A stretch of 64,000 nucleotides of DNA from contig NZ_CALPDG010000003.1 of the NCBI RefSeq assembly GCF_943193195.1, positions 124,001 through 188,000 on the forward strand. The letters run 5' to 3'. This document shows, piece after piece, positions 27,563 to 36,225 of the stretch (positions within the stretch are counted from its first letter, which is position 1; the number at the start of each line of letters is the position of its first letter). Made by a program: the position numbers and the translations under genes. The stretch comes from Mediterraneibacter agrestimuris. Its GTDB lineage: Bacteria; Bacillota; Clostridia; Lachnospirales; Lachnospiraceae. The notes beneath the pieces are model-generated. The model was given only the letters and a program-made list of their open reading frames with translations, made no database searches and was not told the DNA's origin.

Positions 27563-28339
27563 ATGGTATTATGTTATGAACATGGCAAGTTGTCAGAACA
27601 ACAGACATATCTGGAGGCGCTTTTATTGGAGCAGTCCGCTGCGCCTGTCATTTCGATAGTAGGAGCAGGGGGGAAGACAACGACCGCCCTGTATTTGGCG
27701 CAGGAATATATACGAATGAAAGTTCCGGTAGCAGTAACTACTTCCACGCATATGCAGGTGTGGGATGAACCATGGTTTCTATTGGAGGAATCTAAGGAAT
27801 TTTTTCAACAAATACTGAAAAGAGAAGGGCAGGTCTGGTTTGGACTTCCAGTTGAAATAAAGAATGAGACAGGGCGCATTCCCGCAGAAGATATCCGAAA
27901 GATGCAGTCGGTATCAAGAGTGTTTTTTAAGTATGTGGCTGACAGGAAGATTCCTATTATCATTGAGGCGGACGGAGCCAGAAGGATGCCCTGTAAAGCG
28001 CCGGGAGAACAGGAGCCAGTATTGTATCCTGAGACTACGGATGTGCTTGCAGTTTACGGACTGGATGCTGTGGGAAGACCAATCAGAGAAGTGTGTTTCC
28101 GTTCGGAAACTGTGGCAGAAATTCTTGAAAAAGAGGAGTCAGAGTATTTGACGCCGGAAGACATTGCGAAGCTTGCACTCAGCAGACAAGGCGGGAGGAA
28201 GAATGTTTTATCAGATCAGAGATATTGTGTGATCCTGAATAAAGCAGATGACCAGTCACGGTTAGAGATGGCAGAGAGTATTTGCGGGGAAATTAAATCA
28301 AGAGAGAATGTACAAGTTATTGTGACAGCACATTCTTAG
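27563..28339 (+). CDS. yqeC: Selenium cofactor biosynthesis protein YqeC
   Basis: A putative P-loop protein required for the labile-selenium molybdenum cofactor, 258 residues. The Walker A motif ISIVGAGGKTTTALYLA lies near residue 29, with VAVTTSTHM and IIIEADGARRMPCKAP further on (the acidic strand). I chose ATG 27563 because AGGGG (27549-27553) is 9 nt upstream; ATG 27554 is too close to it. It is linked to the yqeB-mocA fusion and the xanthine dehydrogenase, as in other selenium-dependent hydroxylase loci. Biochemical role unknown. Confidence 0.9.
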   Translation: MVLCYEHGKLSEQQTYLEALLLEQSAAPVISIVGAGGKTTTALYLAQEYIRMKVPVAVTTSTHMQVWDEPWFLLEESKEFFQQILKREGQVWFGLPVEIKNETGRIPAEDIRKMQSVSRVFFKYVADRKIPIIIEADGARRMPCKAPGEQEPVLYPETTDVLAVYGLDAVGRPIREVCFRSETVAEILEKEESEYLTPEDIAKLALSRQGGRKNVLSDQRYCVILNKADDQSRLEMAESICGEIKSRENVQVIVTAHS

Positions 28340-28354
28340 ATGAAAGTGAGAAGC

Positions 28355-28389
28355 GTTACTGTGCACAGCAGCAGGCTGTGAACAGTAAC
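28355..28389. repeat. Dispersed hairpin repeat, family 1, diverged copy
   Basis: The outer stem GTTACTGT / ACAGTAAC and inner stem CACAGC / GCTGTG have loop AGCAG. The outer arms match the copy at 14040-14073 while the inner arms differ but still pair. Confidence 0.7.
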
Positions 28390-28407
28390 CGAGAAGGAGT
28401 TACAGGC

Positions 28408-29766
28408 ATGAAAATATTAATCAAAGGCGCCGGAGATCTGGCAACAGGTATTGCTGTCCGCTTGTTTCAGTGTGGACATCAGATCGTGATGACAGAGATT
28501 GAGAAACCACTGACTGTCAGACGGATGGTGGCATTCTCAAGAGCAGTTTATGAAGAGAAAGCGGAAGTGGAAGGCATCTGTGGTAAACATGTGTATACTT
28601 TGGAAGAAGCAGAACAGGCGGTGTCAGACGGACAGATTGCAGTGCTTGTTGATCCGCAGGCAGAAATTCGGAAATCCTATCAGCCAGATGTGATGATCGA
28701 TGCGATTCTTGCCAAGAAAAATCTGGGAACAAGGATGAGCGATGCTCCTTTTGTGGTTGGAGTAGGACCGGGATTTACAGCGGGGAATGACTGCCACTGT
28801 GTGATTGAGACGAAACGTGGACATACGCTTGGAAGTGTCATCTGGAAGGGCAGCGCAATCCCAAATACTGGTGTGCCGGGAAATGTAGGCGGGTATACAG
28901 TAGAACGTTTGATCCGTGCCAGTGCAAAGGGGGAGATGGAAGCGATCGTACACATAGGCGATCTGGTTCAGGAAGGGCAGGTCGTAGCATATACGGGGGG
29001 GAAGCCGGTATATGCGAAAATGAGTGGAATTGTCCGTGGAATGCTGCAGGACAATGTAATTGTGGAAGAGAATCTGAAAATCGGAGATATTGACGCCAGA
29101 TGTGAACGGTTTCATTGTTTTACTGTATCTGACAAGGCACGCTCGATCGGGGGTGCGGCATTGGAAGCAGTAACACAGTTTGAACGGATTTATCAAAAAT
29201 TCGCAGTGGTTGTTTTGGCGGCGGGCGCCGGAAAACGATATGGAAGCAACAAGCTTTTGGCAAATATACAAGGCAGACCGTTATATGAGCATATGATCGA
29301 GAAACTGAACGCTCTGCGTGCATTTCCGGCGTATCTGGTAACCGGATATGAAGAGATTAAGACAAAGGCTGAGTCAGCCGGAGTCAGTGCGGTGGATAAT
29401 CAACAGCCGGAGTTAGGTATTTCCTATTCTTTGAAACTGGGACTACAGGCATGTCTCAAGCAGCATATGGAGATACAAGGAGTGCTGTTTTCAGTATGTG
29501 ACCAGCCAAATCTAACCTTATCTACAATGCTGACACTGATGAGAACTGCTATGCTGCATCCCGGCAGGATTGTATGTTCTGCACATGAAGGCAAACCGGG
29601 CAATCCGGTACTATGGGACAGAAAATTCTTCGGGGAGCTTCTGGAACTGGAAGGTGATACAGGTGGAAGACAGATATTAGAGCGCAGGAGAGAACAGTGC
29701 ATTTTGGTGGAAGCTGACGCTGAGGAATTGAAAGATATTGACAGAAAACAGGATTTGGCAGATTAG
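28408..29766 (+). CDS. YqeB (EF2563-type) selenium-dependent hydroxylase accessory protein fused to a MocA-like nucleotidyltransferase
   Basis: Two domains in one chain, 452 residues. Residues 1-265 are the YqeB/EF2563 accessory family with a Rossmann start (KILIKGAGDLATGIAVRLF) and GVGPGFTAGNDCHCVIETKRGH. Residues about 270-450 are a MocA-type nucleotidyltransferase (VVVLAAGAGKRYGSNKLL, CDQPNLT, GKPGNPVLWD), which would attach CMP to molybdopterin. The usual bacteria encode these separately. ATG 28408 has AAGGAG upstream; the frame before it lacks a site. It feeds a mature cofactor to the xanthine dehydrogenase immediately downstream. Confidence 0.9.
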   Translation: MKILIKGAGDLATGIAVRLFQCGHQIVMTEIEKPLTVRRMVAFSRAVYEEKAEVEGICGKHVYTLEEAEQAVSDGQIAVLVDPQAEIRKSYQPDVMIDAILAKKNLGTRMSDAPFVVGVGPGFTAGNDCHCVIETKRGHTLGSVIWKGSAIPNTGVPGNVGGYTVERLIRASAKGEMEAIVHIGDLVQEGQVVAYTGGKPVYAKMSGIVRGMLQDNVIVEENLKIGDIDARCERFHCFTVSDKARSIGGAALEAVTQFERIYQKFAVVVLAAGAGKRYGSNKLLANIQGRPLYEHMIEKLNALRAFPAYLVTGYEEIKTKAESAGVSAVDNQQPELGISYSLKLGLQACLKQHMEIQGVLFSVCDQPNLTLSTMLTLMRTAMLHPGRIVCSAHEGKPGNPVLWDRKFFGELLELEGDTGGRQILERRREQCILVEADAEELKDIDRKQDLAD

Positions 29767-29906
29767 GCAGTCGGATACGGTATCTGTCATATGAAAAAGA
29801 ATGCAATCTCGGAAAGAGATTCAGATATATATAAATCCCCTGCGGTACGTGAAATAAGGGCGGGAAAGCAGTGGATAATGAAAAAAGAGAAGGGAAGGGT
29901 GATACA

Positions 29907-32471
29907 ATGTATACACTTCAGGTAAACGGAAAAACGTATGAAGTAGCAGAAGACAAGAAACTGATGCGTTTTCTGCGTGATGATCTGCATTTGACATCAG
30001 TCAAAGACGGATGCAGTCAGGGAGCCTGCGGAACATGTACAGTGCTGGTTGACGGTAAGACAACAAGAGCCTGTATTCCGATGCTGTCTAAAATGGAAGG
30101 AAAATCCATTGTAACAGTAGAGGGATTGAGTGACAGAGAGAAAGAAGTATACACTTATGCATTCGGAAAAGTGGGCGCAGTACAGTGTGGTTTCTGCATT
30201 CCGGGAATGGTAATCAGTGCAAAGGGGCTTCTAGATGCTAATCCAGATCCGACACGGCTGGAAGTTGTTGCTGCAATCCGCAATAATATCTGCCGCTGTA
30301 CAGGATATAAGAAGATTATCGAGGGAATCCTTTTAAGTGCTAAGATTTTCCGTGAGAATCTTCCGGTTCACGAAAATGAAGGTGTGACATCGGTAGGAGA
30401 TGCGATCATCAGAGTTGATGTAGAGGAGAAGGTGTGCGGAACCGGAGAATATCCGGACGACATTTATCTGGATGGAATGATTTACGGAAGTGCTGTCCGT
30501 GCTGAACATCCTCGTGCAAAGGTGCTTGCGATTCATACAGAAGAGGCAAAGGCGCTGGAGGGTGTAATCGGAGTATTTACAGCAGATGATGTGCCGGGGG
30601 ATGTAAAAGTCGGACATCTGAAACATGACTGGGATACGATGATCCCGGTTGGCAAGATTACGCATTATGTGGGAGACGCCATTTGTCTGGTAGCTGCCGA
30701 GACACTCGAGATTCTGGAAAAGGCAAAGAGCTTGGTCAAGGTAGACTACGAGGTACTTGAACCAGTTCTCGATCCATTCAGAGGTATGGAAGAGGATGCA
30801 CCGCTTGTACATGATTCAGGAAATATTCTGGCACATGAGCATCTGGTTCGTGGAAATGCGGATGAAGTAATTGCCAATTCTAAATACAAAGTCACAAAGC
30901 ACTATGAGACGCCGTGGACAGAACATGCGTTTCTGGAGCCTGAATGTGCAGTGGCGATGCCATTTGACGAGGATGGAGTATTTATCTATTCCACAGACCA
31001 GGGAATTTATGATACCCAGCATGAATGCTGCATTATGCTGGGACTTCCGCCAGAAAAGGTAATTGTAGAGAATAAACTGGTCGGCGGCGGATTCGGCGGT
31101 AAGGAAGACGTAAGCGTACAGCATCACGCAGCGCTGATTGCTTATCTGACTAAACGAATCGTAAAAGTAAAATTATCCAGACAGGAAAGTCTGACTATTC
31201 ATCCGAAACGTCATCCAATGTGGATGGATGTGACGACAGCCTGTGATGAGAACGGATATCTGACTGCAATGAAAGCAGTTGTTGTAGCTGATACAGGCGC
31301 CTATGCGTCTCTTGGCGGTCCGGTTCTCCAGAGAGCCTGTACCCATGCAGCAGGACCATATAATTTCCAGACAATTGATATCGATGGAACTGCGGTTTAT
31401 ACAAATAATCCGCCGGCAGGCGCTTTCCGTGGATTTGGAGTAACTCAGACTTGCTTCGCTTCTGAGATGAACTTAAATCTACTGGCTGAGATGGTAGGGA
31501 TCACGCCTTGGGAAATTCGTTATCGGAATGCGGTCCGTCCGGGACAGGTACTTCCGAACGGTCAGATAGCAGATCCGTCAACCGGTGTTGCAGAGACATT
31601 AGAGGCAGTGAAAGACATTGTTGAAAATGAGCCATATGCAGGACTTGCATGTGCCATGAAGAATGCCGGCGTGGGTGTCGGTCTTCCAGACTGGGGACGC
31701 TGCCGTCTTGTTGTAAAGGAAGGCAAGGTAGAGATTCATGCAGGTGCTTCCTGTATTGGTCAGGGATTGGGAACAGTTCTGACGCAGGTTGTTTCTCAGA
31801 CAGCAGAGCTGAATTATGATCAGATTAAATATTGCCAGCCGAATACCTCTGATTCACCGGATTCAGGAACGACCTCTGGTTCCCGTCAGACATTGATAAC
31901 AGGTGAGGCAGCAAGACGTGCGTCACTGGCGCTGAAAGAAGCGTTGACAGAAAAAGGTCTGGCTGCTCTGGAGGGAACAGAGTACTATGGTGAGTATCTT
32001 GGCAAGACAGATAAGATGGGAAGCGATGTGCCGAATCCGGTATCTCATGTGGCTTATGGTTATGCAACTCAAGTCTGTGTATTGAACGAAGACGGAACTA
32101 TCAAAAAGATGGTCGCTGCCCATGATGTAGGTAAGGCAGTGAATCCAAAGAGTGTAGAGGGACAGATTGAAGGCGGTGTTGTTATGAGCCTTGGGTATGC
32201 CCTTACAGAGCAGTATGAGATTAACGAAGGACGTCCGGTTACCCGTTTTGGAACACTGGGTCTGTTTAAAGCAGATAAAGTGCCGGATGTGGAGTCGATT
32301 ATCGTAGAGAAGCCGGGAATCGAGTATGCTTATGGCGCGATCGGCATCGGTGAAATTACTTCTATTCCGACAGCTCCGGCGATTGCAGCAGCATATTATA
32401 AACTTCAGGGAGATTTTCAGACAAAACTGCCGTTGGAAAATACGCCGTATATGAAGAAAAAGAAAAAGTAA
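29907..32471 (+). CDS. Selenium-dependent xanthine dehydrogenase (fused 2Fe-2S and molybdenum subunits)
   Basis: It hydroxylates purines such as hypoxanthine and xanthine, or works in reverse on urate. It has 854 residues from ATG 29907. The N-terminal 160 residues hold two 2Fe-2S centres (CSQGACGTCTVL with a fourth Cys in TRAC; QCGFCIPGM and NNICRCTGY). The rest is the molybdopterin-binding chain with GGGFGGKED, GAFRGFG and the C-terminal catalytic-glutamate region GIGEITSIPTAPAI. No FAD domain is present, so electrons must leave through a partner such as YgfK. The YqeC and YqeB neighbours point to the labile-selenium form. No in-frame UGA is involved. Confidence 0.93.
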   Translation: MYTLQVNGKTYEVAEDKKLMRFLRDDLHLTSVKDGCSQGACGTCTVLVDGKTTRACIPMLSKMEGKSIVTVEGLSDREKEVYTYAFGKVGAVQCGFCIPGMVISAKGLLDANPDPTRLEVVAAIRNNICRCTGYKKIIEGILLSAKIFRENLPVHENEGVTSVGDAIIRVDVEEKVCGTGEYPDDIYLDGMIYGSAVRAEHPRAKVLAIHTEEAKALEGVIGVFTADDVPGDVKVGHLKHDWDTMIPVGKITHYVGDAICLVAAETLEILEKAKSLVKVDYEVLEPVLDPFRGMEEDAPLVHDSGNILAHEHLVRGNADEVIANSKYKVTKHYETPWTEHAFLEPECAVAMPFDEDGVFIYSTDQGIYDTQHECCIMLGLPPEKVIVENKLVGGGFGGKEDVSVQHHAALIAYLTKRIVKVKLSRQESLTIHPKRHPMWMDVTTACDENGYLTAMKAVVVADTGAYASLGGPVLQRACTHAAGPYNFQTIDIDGTAVYTNNPPAGAFRGFGVTQTCFASEMNLNLLAEMVGITPWEIRYRNAVRPGQVLPNGQIADPSTGVAETLEAVKDIVENEPYAGLACAMKNAGVGVGLPDWGRCRLVVKEGKVEIHAGASCIGQGLGTVLTQVVSQTAELNYDQIKYCQPNTSDSPDSGTTSGSRQTLITGEAARRASLALKEALTEKGLAALEGTEYYGEYLGKTDKMGSDVPNPVSHVAYGYATQVCVLNEDGTIKKMVAAHDVGKAVNPKSVEGQIEGGVVMSLGYALTEQYEINEGRPVTRFGTLGLFKADKVPDVESIIVEKPGIEYAYGAIGIGEITSIPTAPAIAAAYYKLQGDFQTKLPLENTPYMKKKKK

Positions 32472-32499
32472 GAAATAGCATATATTATAACTAAATTGG

Positions 32500-32570
32500 A
32501 CAAAATGCAGTTCACATAGCACGATTTGATCTAGATCGTTATTGTGAATCTGCATTTTGTTCGTTTTTGT
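32500..32570 (+). terminator. Terminator of the ssnA-xdh operon
   Basis: A long nested hairpin: ACAAAATGCAG / CTGCATTTTGT, TTCACA / TGTGAA, and an inner ACGAT / ATCGT, followed by TCGTTTTTG. The interval from here to 32946 contains no gene I can support. Confidence 0.85.
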
Positions 32571-32946
32571 AACATATAAAGGGGAGATGGTTCAGAAAGT
32601 AAGTTTGGGAGAAGGGAGAATAATAACAAAGTGTAAACTGTTACGACATCTGATGATATATTGAATTGGGGTGTGTTTTTTTGAGAGAGGATATGCTATA
32701 CTGTCATTATATTCTGAAATTCAAGATAATGGTGTATGTAATATATTCCGAAAGTAAGAATGCAGAGTGATTTTGCAGCTATTCACTCGGGTCTGCGCAT
32801 TTACTGCACTGACCATAACAAAATATACAGTTGCAGGCAAAAATCCATTGCCTGAGGCGATTTTACTCGGATTTTTGCACGTTACTGTGAACAGAGGAAC
32901 AGTTAAATTGGATCGTTATTTAAGACTTGAAAGGGAGATGGGCAGT

Positions 32947-33678
32947 ATGTGGACAAGTGCAGAACTGAAAATTCGGGCAAAAGGAGCATTTTATAAAAAT
33001 TATTGGCATTGTGTGCTGACAGCGCTGGTGATGTCAATTTTTGCAGGGGTTGCGTCCCTTGATATCAAAAAGTATATTCACGTAAATGATTTTTATATGT
33101 ATTCAGATACACTTATAGGAAATATCGGATATTTTGTAATGCGGTCTTTGGATAGATTGCTGGGAGTGGGAATTATTCTTGCCATGCTGGGAATTTTGTT
33201 CAAGTTTATAAAGGTATTTATCGGAAACCCTTTGTATGTGGGCGGGTGCCGTTTCTATATCATGAATCAGACTGCAAATCCAACGGCTGCAGAGTTGGGA
33301 TTTGGTATGCAGTCACGGGGATATAGCAATGTAGTCCTTACGATGTTTTTGAAGAATCTGTATATCTTTCTTTGGTCGTTACTGCTTGCAATTCCTGGGA
33401 TTATTAAGCACTATGAATATCTGATGATCCCATATATTTTGGCGGAAAATCCAGAGATGGACAGACAAGAGGTGTTTCTGATCAGTAAAAGGATGATGGA
33501 GGGTCAGAAAATGAATGCTTTTGTATTGGATCTGACCTTTATCGGTTGGGAGATTTTATCAGCAATTACAGGGGGAATTGTTGGAGTCTTTTTCGTAGAG
33601 CCTTATTATCGGGCAACGATAGCTGAATTGTATAGTGTGAATCGTACTCTTGCTTATCAGGATGGATATATTCGATAG
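32947..33678 (+). CDS. DUF975 family integral membrane protein
   Basis: Unknown function. 243 residues with about five hydrophobic segments. It begins MWTSAELKIRAKGAFYKNYWHCVLTALV, the typical DUF975 opening, and contains NPLYVGGCRFYIMNQ and IIKHYEYLMIPYILAENP, the family signature around the fourth segment. The start is ATG 32947, 9 nt behind AAGGGAG. The open frame extends 60 codons upstream without another site. It is a single-gene unit. Confidence 0.88.
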   Translation: MWTSAELKIRAKGAFYKNYWHCVLTALVMSIFAGVASLDIKKYIHVNDFYMYSDTLIGNIGYFVMRSLDRLLGVGIILAMLGILFKFIKVFIGNPLYVGGCRFYIMNQTANPTAAELGFGMQSRGYSNVVLTMFLKNLYIFLWSLLLAIPGIIKHYEYLMIPYILAENPEMDRQEVFLISKRMMEGQKMNAFVLDLTFIGWEILSAITGGIVGVFFVEPYYRATIAELYSVNRTLAYQDGYIR

Positions 33679-33686
33679 GCGAAGTC

Positions 33687-33725
33687 CAATGGCTGTGACT
33701 GCATATTATGTAATCACAGCCATTG
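33687..33725 (+). terminator. Terminator after the DUF975 gene
   Basis: A 12-bp stem CAATGGCTGTGA / TCACAGCCATTG with a 15-nt loop and TCTTCTAT after it. Confidence 0.75.
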
Positions 33726-33832
33726 TCTTCTATAGATTAGTGTTTCCTATGAGTTATATTCTATCAATAATTTGTGACAATGATATGACGATATCTGGAA
33801 GAATTTGTGAAAATTATTAAACATATCTAAAA

Positions 33833-34123
33833 TCAGATGTGCATCCGGTTTTTTGATGCTGTATTCCATTCTTTCTTTTGGGTATCGTACATTTCCCACA
33901 GCCATTTAATGGCGCAGTCCATTCCTTCAGCGCTCAATGGGAATGATGCTGACTGTTTATTTTCATTTGGAGTTTTTTCCAAGGACCAGGGTTCAGGATA
34001 GACAAATACGGTAAATGTTTCCTTGCTTTCATCGCACTGAAAGAAGTAACGCATACCATGATGGCTGCCAGAAAAAGGTTCTTTTTTTAATCCTCCTACA
34101 GGAATCATTTTTTTATCAATCAT
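33833..34123 (-). CDS. Small conserved protein, function unknown
   Basis: 96 residues, no signal or membrane segment. Composition is normal, with an aromatic-rich middle (GMRYFFQCDESKETFTVFVYPEPW) that reads like a compact beta domain. An AAAGGA site lies about 12 nt before ATG 34123. It resembles small proteins seen in related gut clostridia, but I cannot give a family name. It is transcribed away from the next minus-strand gene through a terminator. Confidence 0.7.
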   Translation of the reverse strand: MIDKKMIPVGGLKKEPFSGSHHGMRYFFQCDESKETFTVFVYPEPWSLEKTPNENKQSASFPLSAEGMDCAIKWLWEMYDTQKKEWNTASKNRMHI

Positions 34124-34185
34124 GAGGAAGAAATCCTTTCTTGTAAATTTATTTTATTACAGTTTCTATAATAACACAGTAAAAA

Positions 34186-34217
34186 GACCGGAGCAAGCAG
34201 GGATGCTTGCTCCGGTC
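34186..34217 (-). terminator. Minus-strand terminator after the 65-residue gene
   Basis: A perfect 14-bp stem GACCGGAGCAAGCA / TGCTTGCTCCGGTC with a 4-nt loop. On the minus strand it is followed by TTTTTACTG. Confidence 0.85.
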
Positions 34218-34304
34218 AGAAACATAGATGCTTAGGTTATTGTTCACACGGCATCTTGCACTGCGCTGCAAGGTGTCCGGTCAATGAAGTGATAACAGCA
34301 ATAT

Positions 34305-34377
34305 ATCCAGCCCTTCGCTGAAAGCGACTTAAAATGGGCTGGATACTGTTACTGGAGCACCCGTAGGGTGTGAACAG
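34305..34377. repeat. Composite of intergenic repeat families 2 and 1
   Basis: 34305-34344 is family 2 (ATCCAGCCC / GGGCTGGAT outer stem, CGCT-GAA-AGCG inner hairpin, ACTTAAAAT spacer), as at 8413. It runs directly into 34337-34377, the 41-bp block identical to 14029-14069. Together with a further imperfect hairpin near 34240-34285 it fills the gap between two minus-strand genes. Confidence 0.75.
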
Positions 34378-34390
34378 AAACATGCTTAGA

Positions 34391-34588
34391 TTATTTTGAT
34401 CCTTTTTCTCTTACAACATTCTGGGGAATCTCGGGAGGACGATATTGATATACATCGTTGTAGGATTCTAGTTCTGCTTCAGAAGTTGGAAGGGAAGGAA
34501 TCAGTCCGGTGCAGTCACTTGAGGAAGCTGCATTAGACAAATAATCGAAATCATCAATGATTTTCTGATTTTTCTTTTTATCTGACAT
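34391..34588 (-). CDS. Small protein, function unknown
   Basis: 65 residues, polar and mildly acidic, no membrane segment. It begins MSDKKKNQKIIDDFDYLSN and ends in a proline-containing basic tail. A good GAGGTGAG site stands in front of ATG 34588, and a strong terminator follows about 170 bp downstream, so I accept it as a real gene. Nothing reveals its role. Confidence 0.65.
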   Translation of the reverse strand: MSDKKKNQKIIDDFDYLSNAASSSDCTGLIPSLPTSEAELESYNDVYQYRPPEIPQNVVREKGSK

Positions 34589-34812
34589 ATTCTCACCTCA
34601 TAGATAGTTTCTGCAAAAAAAGAGATACTATTCAGAGACAGGACAGAAAATAATCAGATATTAAAAAGTGTATTTTTGGGAGAGTTGTATAAAAATAGGA
34701 AAAAGTAAAAATCCAGATTTCCCATTGTCCTAATTTCTATAAAATGTTATAATGTACGCGAGTGCAAAATAAGTAATACACTTGAGCGATACGAAAGAGA
34801 GGAACGTACATC

Positions 34813-36003
34813 ATGAAATGTCCGATTTGCGGCAAAGAACTTGAGATAATGAAAAAACAGGTTGGTGCTGATGAAAATGGCAGTCCAATCTTTAATCAAT
34901 ATGCAGTGTGCAGAGATTGTAAGAAACAATGGAATCTGGATAAACAGCGTGCGAAGAAAGCAAAAGAAGCAAGAGAAGTAAAAGAAACGGAAGTAAAGGA
35001 TGTTAAGACAGCAAAAGCATCTTCTGTGCAGGAATCTGCAACAAAGCCAATTATGAAGAAAGAAGAGAGTGTTACTAAAGCAGGGGAAGAGAGCGAGAAT
35101 GTAGTTACGAAGTCAGCACCAAAGAAACGATCTGCAGATGTATCAGCAGCAGAAAGTGAAGTGGCAAAGAAAGCAGCGCCGAAGAAGCGGTCTGCAGGTA
35201 CATCTGCAGCAGAAGGTGGAGCAGTGAAGAAGAAAGCAGCACCTAAAAAACGTCCGGTGTCTGCGCAGAAGGGTGAGATGGATGAACAGAAATATGCCAA
35301 TATCCCTCCTGAAAAAGTAAGAACAAAGAAAGAGAAAGCCGTGCGTCAGGCATATGAGGATATGCTTTCCACAGATCCAAATTATAAGCCGAAAAAGAGA
35401 AAATCCTCGAATGGGGAAACAACTACTGTCAGCCAAAAGGCTGTGAAGAAAAAAGTAGAAAGCATTCAGTCCTCAGTGAAGAAGAGCCCGGAGGCTGAGA
35501 AAAAACGTCCGGCAAGCAAAGCGTCAAAGCGTTATGAAGAAAACTACGATGACGATGATGATTATGATGAAGAATTCGATTATATGGATGATGTGACAAG
35601 TGCGAAGTATCGTGTGTTGAGAGTGATTCTTGGCATTCTCTCTGTTCTGGCATTTGGATATTTTGGATATAAAGGCTTTATTAGTGGATTAGACAGCGTT
35701 GCTTCCGGCGGGAGAATTACAGGTGGTATGACTTATATTATACTTGCAGCCTGTATGTTGTCAGCAGGATTGCTACTTCTGATTATGCAGAATAGCAGGA
35801 GTATTGTTGCATATCTGCTTCCGATTATCATTTATCTGGGCAGCGGAGTGTTTGCATTTCTTAAGAAAGGCGATGAGAAGATACTTCTATATAGTGCTGT
35901 TGCAGGAGCTGTAATGGCATTGATTTTGATTATTCTGGCGGCAACATCCAGGAATCAGGAAGATGAGTATGAAGAAGATCCATTTGAGGATGATTACGAA
36001 TAA
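34813..36003 (+). CDS. Zinc-ribbon, lysine-rich linker, multi-pass membrane protein of unknown function
   Basis: 396 residues in four parts. The first is an N-terminal zinc ribbon (CPIC at residues 3-6, CRDC near 34-37). A long Lys/Ala-rich linker (about 45-240) follows, with repeats of the type AAPKKRSAGTSAAEG. Then comes a short very acidic patch (YEENYDDDDDYDEEFDYMDD). The last part has about four membrane segments and an acidic C-terminal tail. The linker resembles histone H1-like or nucleic-acid-binding tails, so binding to a polyanion next to the membrane is possible, but that is only inference. The start is behind AGAGAGGA. A terminator follows at 36063. Confidence 0.8.
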   Translation: MKCPICGKELEIMKKQVGADENGSPIFNQYAVCRDCKKQWNLDKQRAKKAKEAREVKETEVKDVKTAKASSVQESATKPIMKKEESVTKAGEESENVVTKSAPKKRSADVSAAESEVAKKAAPKKRSAGTSAAEGGAVKKKAAPKKRPVSAQKGEMDEQKYANIPPEKVRTKKEKAVRQAYEDMLSTDPNYKPKKRKSSNGETTTVSQKAVKKKVESIQSSVKKSPEAEKKRPASKASKRYEENYDDDDDYDEEFDYMDDVTSAKYRVLRVILGILSVLAFGYFGYKGFISGLDSVASGGRITGGMTYIILAACMLSAGLLLLIMQNSRSIVAYLLPIIIYLGSGVFAFLKKGDEKILLYSAVAGAVMALILIILAATSRNQEDEYEEDPFEDDYE

Positions 36004-36062
36004 GTCTATTCTATAATGTGATTTGGATAGATATGTGAAATAAAATTTAGAATAAAGAGATA

Positions 36063-36099
36063 AAAGAGATTTGGAAGTTAAAGCTTCTGAATCTCTTTT
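36063..36099 (+). terminator. Terminator after the lysine-rich membrane protein gene
   Basis: The stem AAAGAGATT / AATCTCTTT, with an inner GGAAG / CTTC pairing, ends in a T-tract. Confidence 0.8.
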
Positions 36100-36225
36100 T
36101 ACATGATAAATTTGCCAGATTGTCCTAATGTCGGTGGATTAAATGCAGGAGCTTGTTTACATGAACAGATTTTTCTCATATTCATATACTGATAACAAAG
36201 TGTGGTTTATAATAGGGAGGATATT

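Noticed and set aside
29907-32471. Selenocysteine codon in the xanthine dehydrogenase
   Set aside because: No in-frame TGA; the selenium in this family is a labile cofactor atom, in keeping with YqeB and YqeC nearby.
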